Shown piece after piece: positions 1 through 12,651 of a stretch of DNA of 64,000 bases (positions within the stretch are counted from its first letter, which is position 1; every line of letters begins with the position of its first letter). The translations under genes and the position numbers were made by a program. Source of the stretch: Arachis hypogaea (taxonomy: Eukaryota; Streptophyta; Magnoliopsida; Fabales; Fabaceae); assembly GCF_003086295.3 (NCBI RefSeq), contig NC_092054.1, forward strand, positions 53,055,353 through 53,119,352. The letters run 5' to 3'. Under the pieces are notes generated by a model, which saw only the letters and a program-made list of their open reading frames with translations, had not been told where the DNA came from and ran no database searches.

Positions 1-3000
1 ATACAGAAAACATAGTAACATCATACATATATGCCCGAAGGTTTATTTAGTACATCATAATTCACCTCGGGTTACGTCGTTGCTTTCTCATGAAAATATT
101 TACAGACACCATATTTATACTAACGGGCCTCGACTCACAAGAGACACTCTAGTCTGGGACCCATTCTAACTTGTTTATATAAGTATTTACAAAAGCACCT
201 AGCCCTCTAAAAGTCTATACAAAGCGAGGGCAAAGACAACTACTACTACTGCTACTATTATAACTACTGCTGGTCATCTATCCCTGGTAGCTAAAGAAAC
301 ACAGAAGTACTACGTGGAAGTTAAAGAAGTCGCTCTAACCCTCCGGTAATGTTACGGCTGCTCGTTAGTCCCAAGGCTGGAAAATCAAAGAAGATCTCAC
401 TGATTTGCATCTACGGAATGGGGAAGTAAGGGGTGAGAACCTAAGGTTCCCAATAGGGTACTACACAGGAAAACCTAAGGGGTTCCGCACCTAAGTCTAA
501 GACTTCGCGTAGTTGGGTTGGTGAGTCACACAAATGAGTACAAGCACAAGTATATAGCAGAATAGTAACCAAGCACAGAATACAAGAAGCAGGAATAAAA
601 CACAATCATAGGTACAAGTAGGCAATCACAACATAGAGAATGCAGTAACCAAGTATGATGTATTCCTGGTCCTATGCAGGCCATGAGCTCATGCGTCGAT
701 TGACTACCCGCAATCCGACGTTACTTAGGAACTAGTCCTAGATATAGTTTTTCGATTGCGTCCGTCCGTGCATACGTGTCAATGTGGTTAAGAATACCAC
801 TAGTTAGTGACACATGTAATCGTTGCAAAGCTTGACGCCATGATATACACACAATGGGAAAATAGATTTTTAGCAGTCTGTGGGTAATACCCGCCTCCAA
901 ACAACCTCAAACACTTTGGGGTTTACAAATCTTTTTCCGCAGCACATCTTAATAAACTTTATCTCTAAGTGACTTCTCTCTCCCCTTATTTTTTAAATAA
1001 AACTTGTGCCCGGTCTTTGTCCTTTAAATCTCAGCCGTTGTCACATTTACTATTTTACCTTAGTACTTTTATATATTTTCAATTTTGTCCTTTTATACAT
1101 GACCTCTCTTTTACCGTTTTCTTTAGCTTTTTAGTGATGCTTTTACCACTAGTGCACTTCACCATTTTACCCTCATATTTTTCCTGAAAGATCTTCTTAT
1201 CATTTATTAAGTTAATTAATAATTTTTAATTTTGACTTCATTCCTAAATTTACTAATATGCCCCTAAGTACTCTAGTTTTACCGTTTAACCTGATTTAGC
1301 GTCAAAATATTACCGAGTTAATCCTAATATTTTTCTATGACAAAATTATCCATAATAATTTTAATTAATGCCAAATCCACCCTTAGGGACCTAAAAGATC
1401 ATTTTACCCTTTATTAATTTATTTACTTTTCTAGTTACCACTTTTTATCATTTTACTTCTAATTTTTTTAAAGCTTTTATTTAGGTCTAAAATTTTATTG
1501 TAATTATAATTTTGACCCAGTTAATTTATATAATTACTATTTTACCCCTAATGATACTAATTTTAGAATTTTATTTATTTTTCATTTAAATTACACTTTT
1601 CACTCTTTTTTTACCCAGAAATGACCATAACACCTTTTTTACTTTTACACATCTTTTTCATAGGACTAAAATCAGTTTTCTAACCCCTTTCTAACCCTTA
1701 TACATGTGACTTTCATGATCATTTAGTGACTGAATTTTCAGGGGTGCAGTTTTTTATTTTTATCCACTTTAAGTGACTTTTAAGACTTGAAACTTAAACC
1801 CCAAGTGCTCCATTAATTTTTGACTGTCTGATACATTTTCTAGAGGCAAATAAGCTTTAAATATTACTCAAATAATAGTTCAAAAACAGAGAAGCATCAC
1901 TAAATTTCTAGAATTAAGAATCAGGTACAAAATCACCACAAAGTGGCTCATATGAATACTGAAAACAAGCACAAACATACTCTAACTAATCCTAACTCTT
2001 ACCTTTTATGTAATTCAGTTATTAAACCTTTTACACACTGCAAAACATGTATACAAGGGCAGAAGCACAACTGATGATGCTGCAACTTTGTTTTTGGCCA
2101 AAAGTGTCGCAAAAACGTCGAAAGTCAACCACTTTGAGCTCGAATCTCTCTAACTCCTTAGGCGTGCTCCATGGGTGCTTCAAGAGGAGTTATATATATA
2201 TTGAGGAGAGTAAGAATTTATCATGGCTACTATTTTTAAAAATAGAAAAGGAAAAGAGGAAGAACAAGGGTTTACCTAGGTGAAATTTTGGTATAAATGT
2301 AAGAATTAGCAAAAACGGGCAAGAGTTTGCGTTTGTATGGTTTGAGTCCTTGAAGAATACATGAAGAACAATGGAAGAAGAGTTGAAATACGAGCTGAGG
2401 AGCAGAGAATAGGTGCAAGAATTGTCTCTCTTTCTCTCTCAAGAATTCGGCCAAAAGAGTGTAAAAATGTGTAAAGTGTTTTGTGAATTTCATGGCCAGT
2501 GCTTCGTTAAACAAAAAATAAAAGTCTTACTGAATTTATGATGGTAAAAGTGGCTAAAAGTTTTGGGGTCAAGGGCTGGGCTTCATTGAATAAGGGGCGT
2601 GAAAATGAGGAAGCTTGGTTAGCGCTTGCGTATCGAGCTTATCCACAGTTAACCGCAGTTAGTTACTCGAGGTTAAAACACAGCAGAGAAGGGTGAAAGG
2701 CTGAGATAGTCTCGGCCTAGAGGTTGAAAAAGAGATACAAGTTAGGCCATGTAAGAATATTTTGGGTCTCTAGGAGTCGTTTGCGGAATACTAGTCAGAA
2801 ATTCGGTTCAGAGTAAATTTTACCGTGTGGTAAAATAATTAATGGCTACTATTTATTCTTAAAGGAGTAAATCATGAATGGATGGCTAATATAAATTTTG
2901 AGGCACATTTAGTTGGGTAAAAATTATTTTGACAACTGATTCCGAGGTTTTCGGTTACTAGAGTTTTTCTCGACGCACGCAAAACCATCATTAAAAGTGA

Positions 3001-3302
3001 ATTCCTGGCTCAAAAAGTCTCTAGTGAGGAAGATAAACCAATGGTAAGCTAATTTTTATTATTTTCTAGTCAAACTTGACTTTGGGGATTAATTACCCTC
3101 ATAAAGTCAATTTTTACCATATTAATGGCCTTTTTCTTTTTAATTTTTTTCTTTTTCTTTTTTTTCAATTTTTTTCTTTAATTTTTGTTTTTTTACCATT
3201 GAGCCAGCCTCACTATTTCTTATTGGGCCGTGGTTCAAAATTTTGTGAAAGAAAATTTAAAATAGCCAGAAAAATCTGTTTACTGAAAATCAGGTTCTTA
3301 CA
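1..3302 (-). repeat. LTR, 3' copy, cut by the window edge
   Basis: Collinear with the complete LTR at 4816-8323; base 1 corresponds to about 5015, so roughly 200 bases of the LTR lie outside the window. The element-side end at 3302 (plus-strand ...GGTTCTTACA) follows the polypurine tract. The ORFs in it are shadows. The two copies differ by scattered substitutions and small indels, so this is not a very recent insertion. Confidence 0.85.
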
Positions 3303-3315
3303 TTCTACCCTCCTT
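3303..3315 (-). other. Polypurine tract of the array element
   Basis: The minus strand reads AAGGAGGGTAGAA directly before the LTR start TGTAAGAACC. This is where second-strand priming is expected in an LTR retrotransposon. The same tract, with one change, occurs at 8324-8336 in the second internal remnant. Confidence 0.8.
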
Positions 3316-3419
3316 AAAGAAAATTTTGTCCTCAAAATTTTAGTTCTGCACAAGGAATTATAAGGACATCTATGTCTTGTATTATGGTTAATATTCTTAA
3401 TTGGCATAATACTCACCTT

Positions 3420-4596
3420 AAGTGAAGTGATCGGGTCTAGTGACACTGGTGAGTAGTCATGGTAAAACTCTGCCCTGGTGATGGGGTCTAGAGGCCCTAT
3501 CTGAAATTCTCTTGTGGCAGCCCCTTGCTAGATGTCCCTCATTATTGCAGTAATAACATATATTTGTACCAAACCGGCAAGGTCTCCTGCCATGATTTTT
3601 CCTACACTTTGGGCATATGAGGCCATCTTGAGTTTGCTGAGGTTGTTCTCCCTGTGCCCATCCTAGGTCATGATTATTGTTACTACCATTGAAACGAATG
3701 GGAAGGTTGCCTCCATGTCGGTTCCGGTGCTGTTGCTATCCATTAGATTTGAAATCTCTACCCCGAGGGGCTAGTCTCTGATCGAAACTTTATTGTGCAG
3801 CCTCTCAACGATTTGCTCGTGCAACTGCCAACTTCTTTGCACATTCCTCTACCAGTTGACTCTTATTGACTAATTCAGCAAAGTTCCTGATCTCCATTGG
3901 ACCCACTAAGGCTCACAACTCTTCTCTGAGATCTCTTTCATACTTAATACACTTCCACTTCTTATATTCTGCAAGATTTCTTTAGCACACCTTTGAAAAT
4001 CGACACAAGTCCTCGAATATCCGGGTGTACTCAGCCGCCGTCATGCTTTCTTGCCTCAACTATAGTAATTCCAACTCTTTGGCAGTGCAAGCGGACGGAG
4101 GAAAATACTTCTTGTAGAACTCAGTGTGGAAGTCAGTCCAAGTGATCTCAGCGCCTCCTTGTTTCAACAATTGGCTCACTCCCTGCCACCAATGCTATGC
4201 ATCCCCCTTCAGCATGTAAGTGGCAAACTCCACTTGTTGTCCTTCAGGAACATGTTGCACCTACAAAGCCCGTTCTATGAAACAAAACCAATCATCTGCC
4301 CCAGTCGGGTTGATGGTTCCAGAGAAATTGGGCAGATTAACTTTTAGGAAAGATGCCAAAGTCATTAGCCTATCCCCTTCGGGTACGTTGTTTTCCAATC
4401 CATTTCCATTTCCATGACCATTCCCATTATCGTTCCCCTGCTGTCGTTCCATTCTTTCCACCGCTCTGTTGGTTGCAGCGATGGAATCGCGCACAGCTGC
4501 AACCATTGCGTTCATAGATTCTAACAAGGTTGTCGGGTCAAATGTCGGCTCAGAACTCGGACTCGATTGACGAGGGCTACACCTGTTTGCAGACAT
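3420..4596 (-). pseudogene. gag: gag of Tekay/Del-like element, broken
   Basis: Starts at an ATG (4596-4594) with MSANR. The N-terminal third has a run of Gly/Asn alternation, then a typical Ty3 gag core with a WW-containing segment (near 4200-4170) and a CCHC zinc knuckle of spacing CX2CX4HX4C (CYYCNNEGHLARGC, about 3510-3550). The frame is open for about 111 codons and is then interrupted by several in-frame stops (the first at 4261-4263). Gag packages element RNA; here it would be inactive. No pol follows: the knuckle lies close to the polypurine tract. Clade placement is an inference; Ty3 gag is well supported. Confidence 0.75.
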
Positions 4597-4800
4597 TGAG
4601 GTCCTGTTAACACCAAACGATCAACGTTAAGATGATCAGTCTTAACACATCCAATTTAAGTGCTAACATTTCCAAAATGAATGCTCACAGACCATCATGC
4701 AAGATGTATCATTAGAGATACCCTAGTAGCATGGATATACACAAGCAGAACATGTGGTGAAGGATGGTCAATCCATCCCCAGGCTCTACCAAGGACGAAC

Positions 4801-4813
4801 TGCTCTGATACCA
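4801..4813 (-). other. Primer-binding site (initiator Met tRNA)
   Basis: The minus strand reads TGGTATCAGAGCA two bases after the LTR end (...ATTACA AA). This is the classic plant complement of the 3' end of initiator-Met tRNA, used to prime minus-strand DNA synthesis. It fixes the LTR boundary at 4816 and the element's orientation. Confidence 0.9.
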
Positions 4814-4815
4814 TT

Positions 4816-7800
4816 TGTAATGATCCAGCTTCTAGCACGTCATGACCAATGCTAGCCACCAGGCGCTATTACACGGCTTTCCCTAGAGACTCCAGACCTT
4901 ATATTAAATATATACATATGAGCCTGTAATGCTAGTCGAGATCGCGTGTCAGATATATAGATATAACGAAATAGATAACGATTAAATAGATAATATATAC
5001 ATGATGCATTGAAAATACAGAAAACATAGTAATATCATACATATATGCCCAAAGCCTCATTTAGTACATCATAATTCACATCGGGTTACGTTGTTGCTTT
5101 TTCATGAAAATATTTAAAGACTCCATATTTCTACTAACAGGCCTCGACTCACAAGTGTCACTCTACTCTGGGACCCATTCTAACTTGTTTATATAAGTAT
5201 TTACAAAAGCACCTAGCCCTCTAAAAGTCTATACAAAGTGAGGGCAAAGACAACTACTACTACTACTGCTACTATTATAACTAATGCTGGTCATCTATCC
5301 CTGGTAGCTGAAGAAACACAGAAGTACTGGCTGGAAGTTAAAGAAGTTGCTCTAACCCTCCGGTAATGTTACTGCTGCTCGCTAGTGCCAAGGTTGGAAA
5401 CTCAAAGAATATCTCGCCGGTTTGCATCTGCGGAATGGGGAAGTAAAGGGTGAAAACCTAAGGTTCCCAGTAAGGTACAACACAGAAAAACCTAAAGGAT
5501 TCTGCAGCCTAAGTCTAAGACTTCGCGCAGTTGGGTCGGTAAGTCACACAAACGAGTACAAGCACAAGTATATAGCAGAATAGTAACCAAGCACAGAATA
5601 CAAGAAGCAGGGATAAAACACAATCACAGGTACAAGTAAGCAATCAAAAACATAGAGAATGCAGCAACCAAGTATGATGCATGCCTGGTCCTATGCAGGC
5701 CATGAGCTCATGCGTTGGTTGACTACCCGCAACCCGACGTTACCTAGGAACTAGTCCTAGATATGGTTTCCCGATTGCATCCGTGCGTGCATACGTGTCG
5801 ATGTGGTTAAGAATACCACCAGTCAGTGACACAGGCAATCATTGCAAAGCTTGACGCCATAATATACGCACAAAGGGAAAACTGATTTTTAGCAGTCAGT
5901 GGGTAATACCCGCCTCCAAACAACTTCAAGCACTTTAGGGTTTACAGTTCTTTTTTCGCGGCACATCTTAATAAACTTTATCTCTAAGGGACTTCTCTCT
6001 CCCCTTCTTTTTAAATAAAACTTGTGCCCGATCTCTGTCCTTTAAATCTCAGCCTTTGTCACATTTACTATTTTGCCTTAGTACTTTTATATATTTTCAA
6101 GTTTGTCCTTTTGTACATGGCTTCTTTTTTACTGTGTTCTTTAAACTTTTATTCACGCTTTCACTACTAGTGTACTTCACCATTTTATCTTCATATTTTT
6201 TCTAAAAGACCTTCTTATCATTTATTAAGTTAATTAATAATTTTTAATTTTGACTTTATTCCTAAATTTACTAATATGCCCCTAAGTACTCTAGTTTTAC
6301 CGTTTAACCTGATTTAGCATCAAAATGTTACCGAGTTAATCATAATATTTTTCTATGACCAATTTATCCATAATACTTTTAATTAATGCCAAATCTACCC
6401 TTAGCGACCTAAAAGATCATTTTACCCTTTAGTAATTTATTTACTTATTCTAGTTACCACTTTTTATCATTTTACTTCTAATTTTTTTTCTAAAGCTTTT
6501 ATTTAGGCCCAAAACTTTATTGTAATTATAATTTTGATCCAATTAATTTATATAATTACTATTTTACCTCTAATGATACTAAGTTCAGAAGTTTATTTAT
6601 TTTTCATTTAAATTACACCTTTCACTCTCTTTTTACCCAAAAATGACCATAACACCTTTTTTACTTTTACACATTTGTTTCATAGGATTAAAATCAGTTT
6701 TTTAATGTCTTTCAAACTCTTATACACGTGAATTTCATGATCATTTAGTGGTTGGATTTTCAGGGGTGCAGTTTTTCATTTTTATCCACTTTTAGTGACT
6801 TTTAAGGCTTGAAACTTAAACCCCAAGTGCTCCATTAATTTTTTACTGTCCCATACATTTTCTAGAGGCAAATAAGCTTCAAATATTACTCAAATAACAG
6901 TTCAAAAACAGAGAAGCATCACTGAATTTCTAGAATTAAGAATCAAGTACAAAATCACCACAAAGTTGCTCTTATGAACACCGAAAACAAGCACAAATAT
7001 ACTCTAACTAATCCTTACCCATACTTCTTATGTAATTCAGTTATTAAACCTTTCACACACTACAAAATGTGCACACAAGGGCAGAAGCACAGCTGATGAT
7101 GGTGCAACTTTGTTTTTGGTGTCACAAAAATGTCAAAATTCAACCACTTTGAGCTCGAATCTCTCTAACTCCTTAGGCGTGATCCATGGGTGCTTCAAGA
7201 GGAGTTCTCTATATATGGAGGACATTCAGAATTCATCATGGCTACTATTTTTAAAAATAGAAAAGGAAAAGAGGAAAAACAAGGGTTTACCTAGCCAAAA
7301 TTTCGGTATAAATGCAAGAATTACAAAAACGGGCAAGAGTTTGTATTTGTATGGTTTGAGTCCTTGAAGAACACATGAAGAACAATGGAAGAAGAGTTGA
7401 AATAGGGGCTAGGGTATAGAGAATAGATGCAAGAATTTTCTCTCTTTCTTTCTCAAGAATTCGGTCAAAAGAGTGTAAAAATGTGTAAAGTGTTTTGTGA
7501 ATTTCGTGGCCAGTGCTTCGTTAAATAAAAAATAAAGTCTTGCTGAATTTATGTTGGTAAAAGTGGCTAAAAGTTTCATGGTCAAAGACTGGGCTTCAAT
7601 GAATAACGGGCGTGAAAAGGAGGAAGCTTGGTCAGCGCTTGCGTGTCGAGCTTATCCACAGGTAACCGCAGTTAGTTAGTCGAGGTTAAAACACAGCAGA
7701 GAGGGGTGAAAGGCTGAGATAGTCTCGGCCTAGACGTTGAGAAGGAGATACAAGTTAGTTGGATGCCAAGTAAGAATATTTGGGGTCTCTAGGAGTCGTT

Positions 7801-8323
7801 TACGGAATACTAGTCAAAAATTCGGTTTAGAGTAAATTTTACCATGTGGTAAAATAATTAATGGCTACTATTTATTCTTAAAGGAGTAAATCATGAATGG
7901 ATGGCTAATATAAATTTTGAGGCACATTTAGTTGGATAAAAATTATTTTGACAACTGATTCCAAGGTTTTCGATTACTAGAGTTTTTCTCGATGCACGCA
8001 AAATCGTCATTAAAAGTGAATTCCTGGCTCAAAAAGTCTCTAGTGAGGAAAATAAACCAATGGTAAGCTAATTTTTATTATTTACTAGTCAAACTTGACT
8101 TTGGGGGATTAATTACCCTCATAAAGTCAATTTTGACCATATTAATGGTCTTTTTCTTTTTCTTTTTTTTCTTTTTCTCTCTTTTCTCTTTTTTTATTTA
8201 ATTTTCTTTTTTTTAACCATTGGGCTAGCCTCACTATTTCTTATTGAGCCGTGGTTCAAAATTTTGCGAAATAAATTTTAAAATAGCCAGAAAAATCTGT
8301 TTACTGAAAATCAGGTTCTTACA
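4816..8323 (-). repeat. Complete 3.5-kb LTR
   Basis: Bounded by TG/CA with matching 5-bp ends (TGTAA...TTACA), primer site on one side (4801-4813) and polypurine tract on the other (8324-8336). Length 3508 bp. Non-coding and AT-rich, with T-rich tracts near 8150-8215. I see no convincing ORF; the peptides at 7110-7367 and 8234-8467 also occur in the other LTR copy as repeat shadows. Confidence 0.85.
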
Positions 8324-8691
8324 TTCCACCCTCCTTAAAGAAAATTTTGCCCTCAAAATTTCAGTTATGCACAAGGAATTATAAGGAAATCTATGTCTTG
8401 TATTATGGTTAATATACTTAATTGGCGTAATACTCACCTTAAACGAAGTGATCGGGTCTAGTGACACTGGTGAGTAGTCATGGTAAAACTCTGCCCTGGT
8501 GATGGGGTCTAGAGGCCCTATCTAAAATCCTTTTGCGGAAGTCCCTTGCCAGATGTCCCTCATTATTGCAATAATAACATATATTTGTACCAAACGGGCA
8601 AGGCCTCATGCCATGATTTTTCCCACACTTCGGACATATGAGGCCATCCTGAGTTTGCTGAGGCTGTTCTCCCTGTACCCATCCTAGGTCA
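8324..8691 (-). pseudogene. Second internal remnant: gag zinc-knuckle end plus polypurine tract
   Basis: Repeats 3303-3670 closely, including the polypurine tract and the coding sequence of the CCHC knuckle. It then breaks at 8688-8691 into LTR sequence. The rest of gag, the primer site and most of the upstream LTR are missing here. Confidence 0.8.
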
Positions 8692-8925
8692 AACTTGACT
8701 TTGGGGGATTAATTACCCTCATAAAGTCAATTTTGACCATATTAATAGCCTTTTTCTTTTTAATTTTTTTCTTTTTCTTTTTTTTTCTCTTTTTTTTTCT
8801 TTAATTTTCATTTTTTTACGATTGGGCCAGCCTCACTATTTTTTATTGGGCCATGGTTCAAAATTTTGTGAAATAAATTTTAAAATAGCTAGAAAAATTT
8901 GTTTACTGAAAATCAGGTTCTTACA
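8688..8925 (-). repeat. Truncated LTR, outer end of the array
   Basis: Matches the first ~235 bases of the LTR (compare 8088-8323) and ends at 8925 with the same TTACA terminus. The five bases beyond it (8926-8930, GTTTT) should be the target-site duplicate, but the partner lies outside the window. Confidence 0.8.
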
Positions 8926-10827
8926 GTTTTAACCACTCGCGTACGTGGCCAAAGCTCGCATAAGCGACACCCTTAGTTTTCAAAGCATGTATACACAAGC
9001 CACCTTCATGCATACGCGAAACCTTTAGATTTTGGAAAAAGTGTGTTTTTATGTATTTTAACCAATTTTTTTGGTCTTCCAAAGCTTTATAAATTTCAAT
9101 ATGAGTCTAGAGCCAGTGAAATTAAGGATGGAAGTGTTCAGAATAAAGCCAACTGACTTGAATTAGTAAAATTGAGAGAAATGAGCAAGATGTTAAGTGA
9201 GAATGATGATGATTTTAAGGTTAATAATGAGAATGATGATGATTATGAGAATGATAATGATTATCATATTGTTATTTGAGCTTGGCTCTAAATTTAATAC
9301 ACCTGCCTAGGTAGATGTAGTGGCATTGATCTACTTTCTCCGGGTTTGATTTGAGTCTCCTGGGGTAGATGCTGTGGTTAGCCCCCACTTGCTCCCAATC
9401 GAGATTGATTTGAGGTTTGAAAAATTATCTGAGTTTCAAATTTCCTTGGGTAGATACAGTGGGTCAGCTCCACTTACTCCAGATTGATATCTGAGATTCT
9501 GTTGACCCTGCGTCGTAAGTGTGGTCGGATACTTATACATTTCTGGATGAGCTCTCCCCCATGGATATATGTATATTGAATGATTATGATTTTGAACTTG
9601 GGGATGCATGCTCGCAGGGACTGTCCAATGGTTAGCTACCAGGACATGTCGGGTTGGTTATGTAACCGACAGATGATATCATCGGCCATAGGACACACAT
9701 TTATCATTTGCATATGTTTGACTTGTTGGGGTACTTGTTTTGGATTGCCTAATTGTATATGATATGTTATATGACTACATGCTACTTGCATTAATTGTTC
9801 CTACCTATGTATTACTTGTCTTTTTTTTGTGCTTGTACAACTAAGAGGTCATTCACGCTGATATCGGTTGACACTGAGCCATCCTTGTTGAAATGAAATG
9901 ATGAGATGATTGATTTACAATGATGAATGTTGAATGAGATGGTTTGAGCTCCCTGGGTAGACATAGTGAAGTGATTTCACTTGCTCCAGGTGGAGATAAG
10001 AGGTATTGACATAAGATCACAAAGTTAAATTAGCTGGTGCTGTTTCTGATTTTGATTATGTTTTGTTGAAGAATTGGGAAAGGTTAAGAATTATTGACTT
10101 AGATTTAGAATCCTCTTATGTTAGTTGCCTAATTTTGGATTAGAGATAACATAGGATGGATCATGATGAGATAAGAAGTTTAAGATTGCTTAGTGAGTTC
10201 GTGTTGTCTTATGTAGTATTTCTTTGGCACTTTTATTGTACTGGAAACCCATGGGTTGGGGTTCTCATTCTGTATATATCTCTTATTTTTCAGATGTAGG
10301 TCTAGGTACTCAGCAGTGAGCTGGGATTCATCTGAGGGATAGCGAAGATTTTTGTCTCCTCTGATTTACATTTTGTTTAGATTTTCTCCGCTTTTATTTC
10401 AAAAACTTATGAAATGTATTTAATCTTTTTGAAAACTTTTCTATAGAGGTCTTTGTATATCTTTTGGGAGAGATTAGGAGATATTGTTGTCAACTGCTTT
10501 TATTCTGTACTCTAGCCGGCCTAAACTTTGCAGGTTGCGACTAGTGACTATTTACTTATGTTATATATCTATGTTCTGTCTTTATCTCATTCTCCTTTAT
10601 GGCTTTATCTTTATATCGCTTTCTATTCATGCTCTATCTTCTATTTTGTCGATACGTGAGTGTTACGACTTCGCGATTTTATTTTACTTTTTTCAGGCTT
10701 TTCGTTAATACTTTCTTTCAAAATTTTATATATGTATGTATTATAATCCACCTTGAGAGTCGTACCACCTTATTATTGATGACTTATGATTCGAGCATAA
10801 GAATTTGAATATTAGAGTGTTACAAAA
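8926..10827 (+). repeat. 3' part of another long Ty3 LTR, plus orientation
   Basis: Ends at 10827 with ...GAGTGTTACA, like the plus-strand LTR end at 55670 (GGGTGTTACA). It shares other landmarks with that LTR: GACAGATGATATCATCGGCC... near 9670 resembles the block near 54470. Its start has been lost at the junction with the array at 8925. It holds GATGAT-rich sequence at 9190-9270 and four copies of a GGTAGATxxAGTGG...CTTGCTCC block (near 9310, 9365, 9450 and 9955). No gene seen. Confidence 0.65.
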
Positions 10828-10995
10828 TGTGCAAGGTAGTATAACAGAGTTAATGAGTAGACAATCATGTGCATAAAGCTCTTACTCTTGTCATCAGCAT
10901 AAGACCTACTACATGACAGACGCTCAGAGTATGTAATTGAAGCATAGTCAGTCCATTCTTCATACTCTATAGAAAAGACTACTCTGATACCATAA
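10828..10995 (-). other. Short internal stub with iMet primer-binding site
   Basis: The minus strand reads TGGTATCAGAGT at 10992-10981, three bases inside the LTR end at 10996. That identifies the start of an internal domain. Only about 150 bases of it survive before the opposite-strand LTR end at 10827. The open frame here (about 60 codons) matches nothing I recognise. Confidence 0.7.
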
Positions 10996-11667
10996 TGTAA
11001 CACCCTTACTATCAGAATGTCACGCTTTCGGCTGCGCCACTCTGATAGCGAGGATATTACGACATCTTCTATATACTTAATAATAAAATAGAAGCCTTTA
11101 ACTCAAAACCTTAAAGCTATTTTCTTTGAAAAATCGAAAGTTCCTTTATTTTTAGAACATACATATATAAACAAATTCAATCATATATATATATATATAT
11201 ATATATATAAACATACGAGACTTCTCATACAAGTAACTTATAAATATTATAAACATACATATCATTACAACTCCTATTCTTTTTTATAGAAATATAATAA
11301 CAAAGGCGATGGAAAACCTATAACTAATATATAAATATACAACACAACCAAAGGCACAGAAGAAACTCCATAAAATCCTAGTCCGTCCTAAAAAGAGAAG
11401 TCTGTAGGGGGTGAGAACCTAACCACACGGTCTCACCAGAGAAGTTCAGAATTGTTATAAGAGGATATGAATAAAGAAATGAAAGAATTTCAAATGAAAA
11501 TGATTATCGCTCATCCTATGAAAATTTTTTGAAAATAAATAATTATCCAAAATCCAATTTCATATTTTAATTTATAAAAAGACTCAATCAAATATAATAT
11601 CCAAAAAATTTCACCACATACCAATGAACTATTCTAACTAGACTTACCCATAATTCAACCAATCAAG

Positions 11668-11818
11668 GCCTCCGGCCCAAAATAAAATCAAAATCACGGA
11701 CTATGGCCCAGCATATAATCAAATTACGGCCTCTGGCCCAAAATATAATCAAATCACGGCCTCCGGCCCAACATATAACCAAATCATGACCTCCGGCCAA
11801 TCGTATAATCAAATCACA
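11668..11818. repeat. 30-bp tandem repeat, five copies
   Basis: Five consecutive imperfect units of the type GGCCTCCGGCCCA + AAATATAATCAAATCAC. The unit is a multiple of three, so it makes a repetitive decapeptide in the minus strand (11663-11917) that I do not regard as a gene. Confidence 0.85.
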
Positions 11819-11928
11819 CTCAAACCACAATAATCCAAACCAACCAGTCACAATCACGTGTCGGTTATCTTGCCAGAACTCGACACATCGGTAGCTAACC
11901 CAAATATCATCTCTCATGTGTATTCAGG

Positions 11929-12209
11929 AATATAGTGTCTGACACACTCTCAGGATATAGTGACCGCTACACTCTCGGGATATAGTGCCTGCCACACCGC
12001 TAGGATATAGTACCCACCATACTCTCGGGATATAGTACTTGCCCCTCTCAGGATATAGTGTCCACTACACTTCTACACACCAAGAGAATATATTATTAGA
12101 GATATAGTATCCAATACACTCTCAAGATATCGTGCCTGGCGCACCTTTCTCAACTGGGATATAGTTCCCATGCACGTTCTCGGGATATAGTGTTCGGCAC
12201 ACTTTTCAA
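11929..12209. repeat. ~25-bp tandem repeat, about ten copies
   Basis: Repeated GGATATAGTGTCCGxCACACTCTC-type units with variable spacing, inside the minus LTR. Arrays like this are common in U3 regions of plant LTRs; whether it acts as an enhancer is unknown. Confidence 0.85.
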
Positions 12210-12651
12210 ACATAATCACTTCGTAGGCTAATGAATCAAACTTTCATAATCCTCAATTTCAATTTCATTCTTAAGTTGAAAGCATTTTCAAAGGACCTAG
12301 AAATAATTCCATTTCGCTAAATCAAATTCAAATACTTCAACTTCTCTAAAATGTCTCAAAAAAATTTTTCAAAGTGTCAAAAACTCCTTTATTCTCAAAT
12401 ACACATTTACATTACTTTATTTTTAATTAAAATCCTTAAAACATATTTCATTAATTTAAATCAATTCATTAAAACTCATTTTTATGTTAACCAAAAACCC
12501 TTCACACTAAGTTCAAAACCATTTAAAGTTTAAACCTCTTTCAAAAGACTCAAAAATAATCCTTTTTGCAATTCAAAATCTTAACTAAAACAACATAACC
12601 ATTTATTCTTTAATAATACTTTAAAATTCGCTAAAATACCTCAAAACATAC

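Larger units (their letters stand above)
1..8925 (-). mobile_element. Chained-LTR array of a non-autonomous Tekay/Del-like Ty3 retrotransposon
   Basis: Read on the minus strand, the order is truncated LTR (8925-8688), internal remnant (8691-8324), complete LTR (8323-4816), primer site plus gag (4815-3303), then an LTR running off the window (3302-1). Bases 1-3302 are a direct repeat of about 5015-8323. LTR ends read TGTAAGAACC...GGATCATTACA. The internal domain is only about 1.5 kb and holds a gag with a CCHC knuckle but no protease, RT or integrase, so the element depended on a partner for transposition. The Tekay/Del-like assignment rests on gag style and the iMet primer site and is an inference. 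Three LTRs around two internal domains suggest recombination between copies, not one insertion. Confidence 0.8.
10996..12651 (-). repeat. Tekay-like LTR (minus), primer-site half, split by a 31-kb nest
   Basis: On the minus strand the LTR ends ...AAGGGTGTTACA at 10996, followed by an iMet primer site. The other half continues at 43901-45815, giving an LTR of about 3.57 kb. The interrupting element starts at 12652 and is flanked by CATAC on both sides (12647-12651, 43896-43900). Includes an (AT)n run at 11183-11209 and two tandem arrays listed separately. Confidence 0.75.

Noticed and set aside
4801..4813. tRNA-like sequence TGGTATCAGAGCA
   Set aside because: Only the short tRNA complement of a primer-binding site; no cloverleaf around it.
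11663..11917. Minus-strand decapeptide-repeat ORF
   Set aside because: Caused by a 30-bp tandem repeat that is a multiple of three; no other coding evidence.
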